A DNA stretch of 57,474 bases from Thermoleophilia bacterium (GTDB taxonomy: Bacteria > Actinomycetota > Thermoleophilia > UBA2241), in the NCBI GenBank assembly GCA_016933475.1, contig JAFGAW010000279.1, positions 1 through 57,474 on the forward strand, in the 5' to 3' direction. A program made the translations under genes and the position numbers. The notes below the pieces were generated by a model. The model was not told the DNA's origin. It saw only the letters and a list, made by a program, of their open reading frames with translations, and did not search any database. Numbering within the stretch: position 1 is the first letter of the stretch; each line of letters starts with the position of its first letter. This document shows positions 1-7,911 of the stretch, one piece after another.

Positions 1-702
1 GCCTTCGGCGATACGGCCGGTTACCTCGAGGCGCCGCGCCTCATCGCTTCGGGTGAGGGGTACGGTGCCGAGCTGGCGCTCGGCACCCGCGCCCTCGCCG
101 CCCTGACGGGCCGGCCCGACCTCGCCGCCGAGGTCAAGGGCCTCGAGATGCCGGCGTACGACCCCCGCGGCACGTTCGGCATGGGCCTTGCCTACGCGAC
201 CTCCGACCGCGGGGCGTGCCACATGCGCGCCTTCACCGCCGGCGACGACATACTGGGAGGGTCGGCCGCCGCCGACTCCCTGACTGGGCGAGCCCGGCTC
301 GTCGTCGACCAGCAGGACTTCACCTCCATCGCCTGGAGCGGCGTCTGGTGCGCCAATATGGCCTTCGACCTCGGCTTCCTCGCCGCCCACTTCCGCTACC
401 TCTGGGGGCGCGAGACGACGGCCGACGAGCTGCTGACCGCCGGGGCGCGTGTCTGGAACCTCGGCCGCCTGCTGAACCTGCGCGAGGGCCTGAGCCGCGC
501 CGACGACCGGCTCCCCGAGCGCATCCTCGAGGCAGCTCACCCGGACGGCGGCGCCGCCGGCAAGGTGATCGGAGCCGGCGCCTTCGACGCGGCCCTGGAC
601 GAGTACTACGCGCTGCGCGGCTGGGATCCGGACGGCGTCCCGACCGACGCCACGCTGCGCCGGCTCTCGCTCGACGGACTGCGCGAGGGAGGACGGGGTT
701 GA
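1..702 (+). CDS. Aldehyde:ferredoxin oxidoreductase, C-terminal part (truncated by window edge)
   Basis: The frame is open from base 1, so only the last 233 residues are present. They match the C-terminal region of tungsten/molybdenum pterin aldehyde:ferredoxin oxidoreductases: a segment reading EVKGLEMPAYDPRG, then GMGLAYATSDRGACH, which in the family lies around the pterin and substrate pocket. These enzymes oxidise aldehydes to acids with ferredoxin as acceptor, in the cytoplasm. The gene ends in TGA and is followed after 66 bases by an MDR-family reductase on the same strand, so the two may be co-transcribed. MoeA at 52-53 kb would supply the metal cofactor. The substrate cannot be told from this fragment. 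The internal ATG at 148 is not the real start, because similarity extends upstream of it. Confidence 0.88.
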   Translation, partial: AFGDTAGYLEAPRLIASGEGYGAELALGTRALAALTGRPDLAAEVKGLEMPAYDPRGTFGMGLAYATSDRGACHMRAFTAGDDILGGSAAADSLTGRARLVVDQQDFTSIAWSGVWCANMAFDLGFLAAHFRYLWGRETTADELLTAGARVWNLGRLLNLREGLSRADDRLPERILEAAHPDGGAAGKVIGAGAFDAALDEYYALRGWDPDGVPTDATLRRLSLDGLREGGRG

Positions 703-768
703 GCGACGGCGTGCGCGGCCGGGGCGCGAGGCGCCGTCCTTCGACCGGCGGGTCCGAGGGAGGTCCTC

Positions 769-1920
769 GTGGCCATTGACGAAGCGATCCGGCGGCAGAT
801 CGCCTTGGATCCCGCGCGCTTCCAGCTCACCGGCGAGGCGCCGCGCATGATGGCCGTCGTGACCACCGGCAACGGGGGTCTCGACCGGCTCGACTATCGC
901 GCCGTGCCGCGGCCCGTCCCCGCCGCGGGCGAGGTCCTGCTGCAGGTGCTCGCCGCCGGCGTCAACACGACCGAGATCAACACGCGCCTCGGCTGGTACT
1001 CCGCTGCTGTCGACGGGAGCACGGAGTCCGCGTCCGCGGCCGAGGAGCGTCGGGCGACGGCCAAGGAAGACGGCGGCTGGAGCGCCGCGACCCCCTTCCC
1101 CTTCATCCAGGGCACCGACTGCTGTGGGCGGGTCGTCGAGGTCGGACCGGGCGGCGACCGGAGCACGCTCGGGCGTCGCGTCCTCGTGCGTCCCTGCATG
1201 CGGCTCGAGAGCTTCGGCTCACTGGAGACCGTCTGGATGGGCTCCGACTTCGACGGCGCCTTCGCCCAGTTCGTGCGCGTGCCGGCATCGGAGGTCTTCC
1301 CTGTCGACTGCGACTGGAGCGATGCCGAACTCGGCGCGATCCCCTGCGCCTACGGCACGGCCGAGAACATGCTGGAGCGCGCCGCCGTGGCCAAGGGAGA
1401 GCAGGTCCTCGTCACCGGCGCCTCCGGCGGCGTCGGCTCGGCCGCCGTCCAGCTCGCCAAGCGCCGCGGCGCCGTCGTCACGGCGGTGGCGAGGCCGGTC
1501 AAGGCCGGGCAGGTCGCCGCCCTCGGCGCCGACCGGGTCATCGGAGGCCGCGACGACATCGCCGACAGTCTCGACGACAAGGTCGACGTCGTGGTCGACA
1601 ACGTCGGCGGGCCGGCCTTCGCCGGGTTGCTGGGCTCGCTCCACCGTGGCGGGCGCTACGTCACGTCCGGCGCCATCGCCGGCCCGCTCGTGACGTTCGA
1701 CAAGCGCACGCTCTACCTGAACGACCTCACTCTGATCGGGTGCACCGCGTGGGACGAGCCGGTCTTCCCCACCCTCGTCGGCGTGATCGAACGCGGCGAG
1801 ATCAGACCGGTGATCGCCGCGACCTATCCGCTGGCGAGGATCGCCGACGCACAGCGCGACTTCCTCAAGAAGCGGCACGTCGGCAAGTTCGTGTTGATGC
1901 CCGAGGCGCCGCAGGGCTGA
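769..1920 (+). CDS. Zinc-independent MDR alcohol dehydrogenase / quinone oxidoreductase-like protein
   Basis: 383 residues, GTG start with an AGGGAGG-like ribosome site just upstream. The N-terminal GroES-like domain (about 40-180) is followed by a Rossmann domain with the nucleotide-binding motif GASGGVGS at about 217-224 and a conserved YGTAEN helix before it. The cysteine cluster of structural zinc-binding dehydrogenases is not evident, so this belongs with NAD(P)H:quinone oxidoreductase / enoyl reductase-like MDR proteins. The N-terminus has a roughly 40-residue leader before the usual fold, and an insertion rich in Ser, Ala and Glu near residues 82-105. It lies directly downstream of the aldehyde oxidoreductase, suggesting aldehyde or alcohol metabolism. 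The substrate is unknown. Confidence 0.82.
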   Translation: MAIDEAIRRQIALDPARFQLTGEAPRMMAVVTTGNGGLDRLDYRAVPRPVPAAGEVLLQVLAAGVNTTEINTRLGWYSAAVDGSTESASAAEERRATAKEDGGWSAATPFPFIQGTDCCGRVVEVGPGGDRSTLGRRVLVRPCMRLESFGSLETVWMGSDFDGAFAQFVRVPASEVFPVDCDWSDAELGAIPCAYGTAENMLERAAVAKGEQVLVTGASGGVGSAAVQLAKRRGAVVTAVARPVKAGQVAALGADRVIGGRDDIADSLDDKVDVVVDNVGGPAFAGLLGSLHRGGRYVTSGAIAGPLVTFDKRTLYLNDLTLIGCTAWDEPVFPTLVGVIERGEIRPVIAATYPLARIADAQRDFLKKRHVGKFVLMPEAPQG

Positions 1921-1929
1921 TACCGGAGG

Positions 1930-1975
1930 CGCCGATGGGGCGCGCCGGACGGTCGTCCGGCGCGCCCCATCGGCG
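1930..1975. terminator. Perfect 21-bp inverted repeat, probable bidirectional terminator
   Basis: Left arm 1930-1950, loop GGTC, right arm 1955-1975, with all 21 pairs matching. It lies between convergent genes ending at 1920 (+) and 2029 (-), as expected for a shared terminator. There is no T tract, as is common in high-GC actinobacteria. Confidence 0.7.
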
Positions 1976-2028
1976 ATCCTGCCGCCGACGAACTCGGCGC
2001 CACCGGCGCCGCGCCGCCGACTCCGGCC

Positions 2029-3195
2029 TCAGCCCTTCCAGCCCTGCGCCGCCAGCGCCGAGCCGAGCGCCTCGAGGCACGCGGTCACGTTCTCCTCGCG
2101 GCTCGCGTAGCCCATCAGCCCGACGCGCCAGACCTTGCCGGCCAAGGCGCCCAGACCGGTGCCGATCTCGATGCCGGACTCGCCGAGCAGGTGCCGGCGC
2201 ACCGCGGCTTCGTCGACGCCGTCGGGGACGACGACCATGTTGAGCTGTGGCAGGCGGTACTCCTCGGCGACGAGCAGGGCGAGGCCGAGCTCCCCGAGTC
2301 CCGCGGCGAGCGCGGCGTGGTTGCGCCGATGCCGCTCCCAGGCCGCCTCGAGGCCCTCCTCGTGCAGCATGAGCAGGGCCTCGTGCAGCCCGTAGAGCGC
2401 GTTGACCGGCGCCGTGTGATGGTAGGTCCGCGCGCCCGACGACCAGTAGCCGAGCTGCAGGCCGAGATCCATGAACCAACTCTGGCACGGGGCCGTGCGC
2501 GCCTTCACCCTGTCGACCGCGCGCTGGTTGAAGCTCACCGGCGAGAGCCCGGGCGGGCAGGAGAGGCACTTCTGGGTGCCTGAGTAGACGGCGTCGATCT
2601 CCCACTCGTCGACCCTGACCGGCACCCCACCGACGGCGGTGACGGTGTCGACGATCGCGAGGCAGTCATGGGCGTGGGCGAGCGCGACGAGGGGGGCCGG
2701 GTCGGTATGCGCTCCCGTCGAGGTCTCGGCCTGGACGAAGGCGACGAGGCTTGCCTCGGGGTGCTCACGGAGGGCCGCCTCGACCTTGTCGACGGACACC
2801 GGCGTGCCCCAGTCGTCGTCGACGACGACCGGCACGCCACCGCAGCGCCGCACGTTCTCGAGCATGCGCGCGCCGAACACGCCGTTGCGGCAGACGACCA
2901 CGGTGTCGCCCGGCTCGACCAGGTTGACGAAGCAGGTCTCCATGCCGACCGAGCCGGGTCCCGAGACGGGGAAGGTGACCTCGTTCGCGGTCTGGAAGGC
3001 GTAGCGCAGGAGCTCCTTGAGCTCGTCCATCATGGCGACGAAGGCCGGGTCGAGGTGGCCGATGGTCGGCCGCGCCGTGGCGTCGAGCACGCGCGCGTGA
3101 ACGTCCGAGGGACCCGGCCCCATGAGGATGCGGGCGGGCGGGGTGAAGGAGGAGAAAGTCGCGCCCGGTGCCGGGCCTGCTGCGCTCTTGGTCAT
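2029..3195 (-). CDS. Class V aminotransferase, alanine/serine-glyoxylate aminotransferase type
   Basis: 388 residues. The start is the ATG at 3195, preceded by GGAGG; the longer open frame upstream overlaps low-complexity sequence. The fold-type I PLP features are clear: GPGPSDVH near the N-terminus (residues 26-33), the phosphate-binding GPGSVGMET (79-87), the cofactor-ring Asp183 in IVDTVTAVGG and the Schiff-base Lys209 in YSGTQKCLSCPPG. This pattern is typical of alanine:glyoxylate or serine:glyoxylate/pyruvate aminotransferases, which remove amino groups from small amino acids or phosphonates. It follows glpD on the same strand (52-base gap), so the two could form an operon controlled by the GntR sites at 5168-5198. 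The exact amino donor is not determinable. Confidence 0.85.
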   Translation of the reverse strand: MTKSAAGPAPGATFSSFTPPARILMGPGPSDVHARVLDATARPTIGHLDPAFVAMMDELKELLRYAFQTANEVTFPVSGPGSVGMETCFVNLVEPGDTVVVCRNGVFGARMLENVRRCGGVPVVVDDDWGTPVSVDKVEAALREHPEASLVAFVQAETSTGAHTDPAPLVALAHAHDCLAIVDTVTAVGGVPVRVDEWEIDAVYSGTQKCLSCPPGLSPVSFNQRAVDRVKARTAPCQSWFMDLGLQLGYWSSGARTYHHTAPVNALYGLHEALLMLHEEGLEAAWERHRRNHAALAAGLGELGLALLVAEEYRLPQLNMVVVPDGVDEAAVRRHLLGESGIEIGTGLGALAGKVWRVGLMGYASREENVTACLEALGSALAAQGWKG

Positions 3196-3247
3196 GGTCT
3201 GCGGTCCTCCGTGATCGGTGTCGCGGCCGTCGCCGACCGGCCGGGTC

Positions 3248-5131
3248 CTATCGTAGTCGCTCGGCGTCTGTGGACGCGCTGTCGAAGGTGGCTGCTGTGT
3301 CCGGGACGGGCGCGGCGTCGGAGGCGGGCGCGACGGCTGCGACGGCCGCCTCATCCGCGGCCGACAGCCTCACGTCGCGGACCGCGGAGCGGGCCGAGTC
3401 GGAGGCGGCGTCGTCGAGCATCGCCTGGGCGGCACGCTCCGCATCGAGGCGCGCGTGGTAGTGGCCGACCTCGCGCTCCACGGCACTCTGGTCCCACCCG
3501 AGCAAGGGAGCCATCAGGGCGGCCACGACCGCGGCCGCCTCGCGGCCGCGGTCGGCCGCCTCGAAGGCGATATGCGTGCGCCGGGTCAGCACGTCGTCGA
3601 TGTGGAGCGCGCTCTCGTGCAGGGCGGCGTAGGCGGCCTCGGCCGACACGTAGCGCTCGGCCCCCGGCAACGGCGCCGCCAGGTGCGGCTCGTCGGCCAC
3701 CAGATCCAGGACCGTCGCCGCGAGGGCCCCGTAGCGCCGCACCAGGTGCCGCAGATGTCCCGGCGCAAGCAGCGGCGCGGCGGGGTGCGATCTCAGCCGC
3801 TCCTCGGCACCGGCGGCACCCACCGCGCCGAGGAGCGGCGTGTCGGCGGTGCGCGTGGCGTCCACGGTGAAGGGCAGGTCGGCGACCGCCGCGTCGACCG
3901 CGTCGCGCGCCATCAGCCGGTAGGTCGTGTACTTGCCGCCGGCGACGCTCACGAGCCCCGGAGCGCTGCGCCGCACGGCGTGCTCGCGCGACACCTTGGC
4001 CGTGTCGTCGTCGCCTCCCCCGAGCAGCGGCCGCAGACCGACGTAGACGGCGATGATGTCGTCGTACGTGAGTGGGTCGGCGAGGACGGCGTTGACGTGG
4101 TCGAGCAGGTACTGGATGTCGGTGTGGGTAGCCGAGGGGTGGTCGAGACCGAACCGCCAGTCGGTGTCGGTCGTCCCGATGATCCACTGGTCGCCCCAGG
4201 GAAGCACGAAGAGGACGCTCTTCTCGGTGGGGATGATGAGCGCGTACTCGGAGTCGATGCGCGCCTTGTGCACGACGACGTGCACGCCCTTCGACGGCCG
4301 CACGACCATCGGCGACTCGACGCCGGCCAGACGCTCCATGTGCGTCGTCCACACGCCGGTCGCGTTGACGACCGTGCGGGCGCGCACCTCGAATTCGCCG
4401 CCCGCCTCGAGATCGCGAGCCTGCACGCCGGCGATCCTGTCGCCCTCGCGCAGGAAGGCGACGACCTCGACGGCCGGGGCGCAGACGGCACCCTGGGCCA
4501 TCGCCGTGCGCGCCAGCATCACGGAGAAGCGGGCGTCGTCGACCTGGGCGTCGTGATAGCGGATGCCGCCGGTGAGCGCGTCGTCGCGGAGCGACGGGAC
4601 GGCGCGCAGGCAGGCGGCGTGCGAGAGGTGACGGTGGCGCGGCATCGCCGGCCGGCAGCCCGCGAGGGTGTCGTAGAGCAGGAGTCCGGAGCCCATGTAC
4701 AAGCGGTCCCGGAGCCCGTGCTGCAGAGGGAGGAGGAAGGGCGTCGGGTGGACCATGTGCGGGGCGAGCTTCTCCACGAGGAGGCGACGCTCGTGGAGCG
4801 CCTCCCTCACCAGCCCGAGGTCGAGGCGCTCCAGGTAGCGGAGCCCTCCGTGGATCAGCTTGCTCGAGCGGCTCGAGGTGCCGGCAGCGAAGTCGCGCTT
4901 CTCGACGAGGGCCACGGAGAGACCGCGGGTCGCGGCATCGAGAGCGGCGCCGCAGCCGGTCACGCCGCCGCCGACGACGAGCACGTCGAAGGTCTCGCCG
5001 GCCAGGCTTTCAAGAGCGCGCCGGCGCTCCTGGAGCGCCGGCGCCACGACCATGGTGCCCTCGCCGACGGGGGTCGCGCCGCTCGGGTATCTCTGCCGTC
5101 GAACGGAGTGAGTCCCGGTCTCGTCGCTCAT
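3248..5131 (-). CDS. glpD: FAD-dependent glycerol-3-phosphate dehydrogenase
   Basis: 627 residues. The ATG at 5131 is chosen because AAGGAG lies seven bases upstream; a GTG at 5137 is too close to that site. The FAD-binding motif is VVGGGVTGCGAALDAA, followed by the GlpD signatures TSSRSSKLIHGGLRYLE and PTEKSVLFVLPW. The C-terminal DAO_C-type helical domain occupies about 410-560, and a low-complexity Ala-rich tail follows. The family oxidises sn-glycerol-3-phosphate to dihydroxyacetone phosphate at the membrane face, passing electrons to quinone. It ends in TAG. It is divergent from the FAD oxidoreductase at 5414, and the shared region holds two copies of the putative GntR operator. Confidence 0.88.
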   Translation of the reverse strand: MSDETGTHSVRRQRYPSGATPVGEGTMVVAPALQERRRALESLAGETFDVLVVGGGVTGCGAALDAATRGLSVALVEKRDFAAGTSSRSSKLIHGGLRYLERLDLGLVREALHERRLLVEKLAPHMVHPTPFLLPLQHGLRDRLYMGSGLLLYDTLAGCRPAMPRHRHLSHAACLRAVPSLRDDALTGGIRYHDAQVDDARFSVMLARTAMAQGAVCAPAVEVVAFLREGDRIAGVQARDLEAGGEFEVRARTVVNATGVWTTHMERLAGVESPMVVRPSKGVHVVVHKARIDSEYALIIPTEKSVLFVLPWGDQWIIGTTDTDWRFGLDHPSATHTDIQYLLDHVNAVLADPLTYDDIIAVYVGLRPLLGGGDDDTAKVSREHAVRRSAPGLVSVAGGKYTTYRLMARDAVDAAVADLPFTVDATRTADTPLLGAVGAAGAEERLRSHPAAPLLAPGHLRHLVRRYGALAATVLDLVADEPHLAAPLPGAERYVSAEAAYAALHESALHIDDVLTRRTHIAFEAADRGREAAAVVAALMAPLLGWDQSAVEREVGHYHARLDAERAAQAMLDDAASDSARSAVRDVRLSAADEAAVAAVAPASDAAPVPDTAATFDSASTDAERLR

Positions 5132-5167
5132 CGACACGCTCCTTGGCCGCGCGTGGCGGTCGCTCTC

Positions 5168-5179
5168 TGGTATGTACCA
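5168..5179. promoter_or_regulatory. Putative GntR operator, copy 1
   Basis: TGGTATGTACCA, an inverted repeat TGGTA-TG-TACCA, upstream of glpD and the divergent FAD oxidoreductase. The same 12-mer occurs at 5187 and, in reverse orientation, at 7617 in front of the GntR gene. Confidence 0.7.
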
Positions 5180-5186
5180 CGCGAAC

Positions 5187-5198
5187 TGGTATGTACCA
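5187..5198. promoter_or_regulatory. Putative GntR operator, copy 2
   Basis: A second TGGTATGTACCA, starting 19 bases after copy 1. It overlaps the expected -35 area of a possible promoter for the rightward gene (-10-like TATGCT at 5211-5216), so binding would block RNA polymerase. Confidence 0.7.
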
Positions 5199-5413
5199 TG
5201 AACCCTGCGCTATGCTCTTGTCAAACGTCGGGCGGCGATCGCGAGCCGACTGGGGAGCCCCGGTCGGCGGCCGAAGGTACCGAGAGCCCGCGGGGGTCGC
5301 CCTCGAGTCGGCGCTCCCCGCGGATCCGCCGGGCGAGCGGTCAACGGCGCTTCGCGCGAGCGCCGCGAGACACGCCGACGATGAGAAGCGCCGCCGGTGC
5401 CCCGGGAGGTCGA

Positions 5414-6772
5414 ATGAAGCACATCGCAGAGCCGGCGAGGAGCATCCCCGTCCTCGCCGAGACCGAGGTCCTCGTCGTGGGCAGCGGCCCCGGCGGCCTC
5501 GCCGCCGCCATCGCCGCGGCACGCGAGGGGGCGCGGACGATCCTGCTCGATCGCTACGGGTGCTTCGGCGGGCTCATCACCCAAGCAGGGGTGGAGACGA
5601 TCGCCTGGTACAGGCACGACCATACGGTCGACACCGAGGGTATCGGCATCGAGTTCGAGCGGCGCGCCGCCGCCATGGGCGCGACCCAGCCGGAGTCCCA
5701 ATCCTGCAGCGAGGCGCTCGACACCGAGCTCTTCAAGCACGTCGCCGACGAGCTCGTCCGCGAGGCCGGCGTCGAACCGCTCCTGCACTGCCTCGCCGTC
5801 GCCCCGCTCGTCGACGACGGCCTCGTCACCGGCGTGGTGACCGAGAGCAAGTCCGGGCGGCAGGCGATCCTCGCATGCCGCGTCATCGACGCCACCGGCG
5901 ACGCCGACCTCGCGGCGCGCGCCGGGGCCCCCTGCCGGGCGACACCTGCGGCCGAGAGGATGGGCGTCAGCATCGTGTTCTCGTGCGTGGGCGTCGACCG
6001 GCAGCGCTTCCTTGAGTACATCACCGAGCAGGCCCCGACCTACGGGGACTGGCGGCGACGCTGGAAGGTCGAGACGACGGGCAAGGAGGACGCGCTCTTC
6101 AGTCCCTACCTCCAGGAGCCTTTTGACCGCGCCCGCGAGTCCGGCCTGATCCCGGCCGACGTCAGGGGCCTCGGCGGCACGTGGGGTCGCCTTACGGCGG
6201 CGGGCGAGGCGACCTGCCTGAACATGGTCTACATCGCCGACTGCGACTGCACCGACGTGCGGGACCTGACGCGAGCCGAGATGGAGGGCCGACGACGCGC
6301 CCTCATGGCGCTCGAGGCCCTGCGGCGCTTCGCCCCCGGTTTCGAGGCGGCGCGGCTCCGGGACTTCGGCATGGCCGTCGGCGGGCGTGACTCGCGCAAG
6401 ATCGCCGGCCGTCACGAGCTCACGGCGGCCGAGGTCACCGGCGAGGCGCGGTTCGCCGACTCGATCGGCATCTTCCCTGAGTTCATCGACGGCTACGGCC
6501 TGCTCGTTCTGCCGACCACCGGACGCTACTTCCAGGTGCCGTACGGGATCCTCGTCCCTCGCGACGTCGACAACTTGCTGGTCGCGGGGCGCTGCGTCGC
6601 CGGCGACAAGGTCGCGCACGCAGCGACGCGCAGCCAGGTGTGCTGTGCGGTGACGGGACAGGCCGCCGGCGTGGCCGCCGCGGTCTCGCTCAGGGACGGC
6701 GTGACCACCGGCGGCGTGGACGTCGCCCGGGTGCAGACGGCCCTCCGGCGGCAGGGCGTGCGGCTCTTCTGA
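5414..6772 (+). CDS. FAD-dependent oxidoreductase (PF12831-like)
   Basis: 452 residues. The ATG at 5414 follows GGGAGGT; the frame is open far upstream but that part is the antisense of glpD. The Rossmann motif GSGPGGLAAAIAAAREGA comes at about residues 20-37, then YGCFGG and GVETIAW. A mid-protein segment VIDATGDADLAARAG and the C-terminal NLLVAGRC...VAHAATRSQ pattern close the FAD fold. This matches FAD_oxidored proteins, a group including many uncharacterised flavin enzymes that often work in sugar or small-molecule catabolism. It sits between glpD and the GntR regulator and shares the operator region, so it is probably GntR-controlled. The substrate is unknown. Confidence 0.8.
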   Translation: MKHIAEPARSIPVLAETEVLVVGSGPGGLAAAIAAAREGARTILLDRYGCFGGLITQAGVETIAWYRHDHTVDTEGIGIEFERRAAAMGATQPESQSCSEALDTELFKHVADELVREAGVEPLLHCLAVAPLVDDGLVTGVVTESKSGRQAILACRVIDATGDADLAARAGAPCRATPAAERMGVSIVFSCVGVDRQRFLEYITEQAPTYGDWRRRWKVETTGKEDALFSPYLQEPFDRARESGLIPADVRGLGGTWGRLTAAGEATCLNMVYIADCDCTDVRDLTRAEMEGRRRALMALEALRRFAPGFEAARLRDFGMAVGGRDSRKIAGRHELTAAEVTGEARFADSIGIFPEFIDGYGLLVLPTTGRYFQVPYGILVPRDVDNLLVAGRCVAGDKVAHAATRSQVCCAVTGQAAGVAAAVSLRDGVTTGGVDVARVQTALRRQGVRLF

Positions 6773-6778
6773 CCGCCG

Positions 6779-7567
6779 TCAGCCGGGGCCGTCGTCCACC
6801 GGAGCGGACACGGAGAACTCCGCGCGGTCGCCGCGGTACACGTCGCGGGCGAGCTCGACGACGCCGCCTTCGGTGTCGAACACCGTGCGCGACAGGACGA
6901 TGGCGACGCTACCCGGCACAACGCCCAAAGCCTCGGCCTCGAAGCGATCGAGAGTCACGGCCACGACCCGGGCGTCGGCCCTGACCGGATGGACATCATA
7001 GCGGGCACGCAGGAGCTCCCAGAGCGACCCGGTGAGGTCGTGCTCGAGCAGGTCGGGGAAGCGGGCCGCCGACAGATGGATGTTCTCGATCGCTACCGGC
7101 TCGCCCTTCGCCGTCCGCAGGCGCTGCAGCAGGTGGACGCGGCCACCGGAGGGGATGCCGAGCACCGTCGCCATGACGGGGTCTGGATCGAGCGTGGTGG
7201 CCGCCAGCACCTCGGTACCCGGCGTGCTGTCGGCATCGCTCATCACCCGTGTGAAGCTGCCGACGCTGAAGCGCAGCCTGGGCTCGGCGACGAACGTGCC
7301 GCGGCGGGCGCTGCGGTAGACGTAGCCCTCGCGGGCGAGCGTCTCCAGCGCGTGCCTCGCGGTCATGCGGCTGACCTTGTAGCGCTCGCTGAGGGCGCGC
7401 TCGGACGGCACCGACCCGTGCGGGTCGAGGCGCCCAGCCTCGATCTCGTCGCGCAGCAGCGCTGCGACCCACGAGTACAGCGGGCTCGACCGGGCCGGCC
7501 GGCGTGGTCGACTCCCCAAGCACACCACCCCCCTGCGGACCGCCGCCCGAGCCGCCGACCCGCTCAA
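6779..7567 (-). CDS. GntR/HutC-family transcriptional regulator
   Basis: 262 residues from a TTG at 7567 with GGAG just upstream; a GTG start about 13 codons later is also possible. The winged-helix domain lies at about 28-95, with the family pattern SVPSERALSERYKVSRMTAR followed by the wing sequence YRSARRGTFVAEP. The rest (about 110-255) is a UTRA ligand-binding domain, including ENIHLSAARFPDL, typical of HutC-subfamily repressors. It converges with the FAD oxidoreductase and lies next to the divergent ABC transporter at 7912. The inverted repeat TGGTACATACCA in its own upstream region is identical, read in reverse, to the two sites in the glpD/oxidoreductase intergenic region, suggesting autoregulation. 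The ligand is unknown. Confidence 0.85.
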   Translation of the reverse strand: MSGSAARAAVRRGVVCLGSRPRRPARSSPLYSWVAALLRDEIEAGRLDPHGSVPSERALSERYKVSRMTARHALETLAREGYVYRSARRGTFVAEPRLRFSVGSFTRVMSDADSTPGTEVLAATTLDPDPVMATVLGIPSGGRVHLLQRLRTAKGEPVAIENIHLSAARFPDLLEHDLTGSLWELLRARYDVHPVRADARVVAVTLDRFEAEALGVVPGSVAIVLSRTVFDTEGGVVELARDVYRGDRAEFSVSAPVDDGPG

Positions 7568-7616
7568 CGCTCCAGCCCTTGCCGGGCGGGCGTCGCAAGC
7601 GTACCACAGCCCCTAG

Positions 7617-7628
7617 TGGTACATACCA
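7617..7628. promoter_or_regulatory. Putative GntR operator, copy 3 (autoregulatory)
   Basis: TGGTACATACCA, the reverse complement of the sites at 5168 and 5187, lies 50 bases upstream of the GntR start. A further half-site GTACCA is at 7601-7606. Confidence 0.7.
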
Positions 7629-7738
7629 GTAATCGGGGCCAGAAGGTCTTATCCAGGGGGGCCGCGTACCCGGACTGCATATCTATCACCGAGTATCCGT
7701 GCCATCAGCATTTCATGCTGCTTCGCTGACTGCGTACC

Positions 7739-7785
7739 GAATCTTCGTGTGAAGATGCGTGAAGATTCTGCTAACTGACCGGTCA
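7739..7785. promoter_or_regulatory. Inverted repeats upstream of the peptide/opine ABC operon
   Basis: GAATCTTC (7739-7746) is mirrored by GAAGATTC (7761-7768), with GTGAAGAT also repeated directly between them. A perfect 10-mer palindrome TGACCGGTCA follows at 7776-7785. Both lie just upstream of the likely promoter of the transporter operon and look like protein-binding sites. The binding protein is unknown. Confidence 0.5.
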
Positions 7786-7792
7786 ATCTCTC

Positions 7793-7821
7793 TTGCTCTC
7801 CAGCGTTGGAGGTTGTATGGT
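7793..7821 (+). promoter_or_regulatory. Possible promoter of the ABC transporter operon
   Basis: TTGCTC (7793-7798), a 17-base spacer, then TATGGT (7816-7821), about 90 bases before the ATG of the binding protein. The palindrome at 7776 abuts the -35 element. Confidence 0.4.
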
Positions 7822-7911
7822 GCGCCAAATGTGTCGTCAGGGGCGGCAGCCGGCGTGGGGCGCCGCGACCGCCCGCACCGCCGCTCATGCGCGCGCCAAG
7901 GGAGAGCACAC

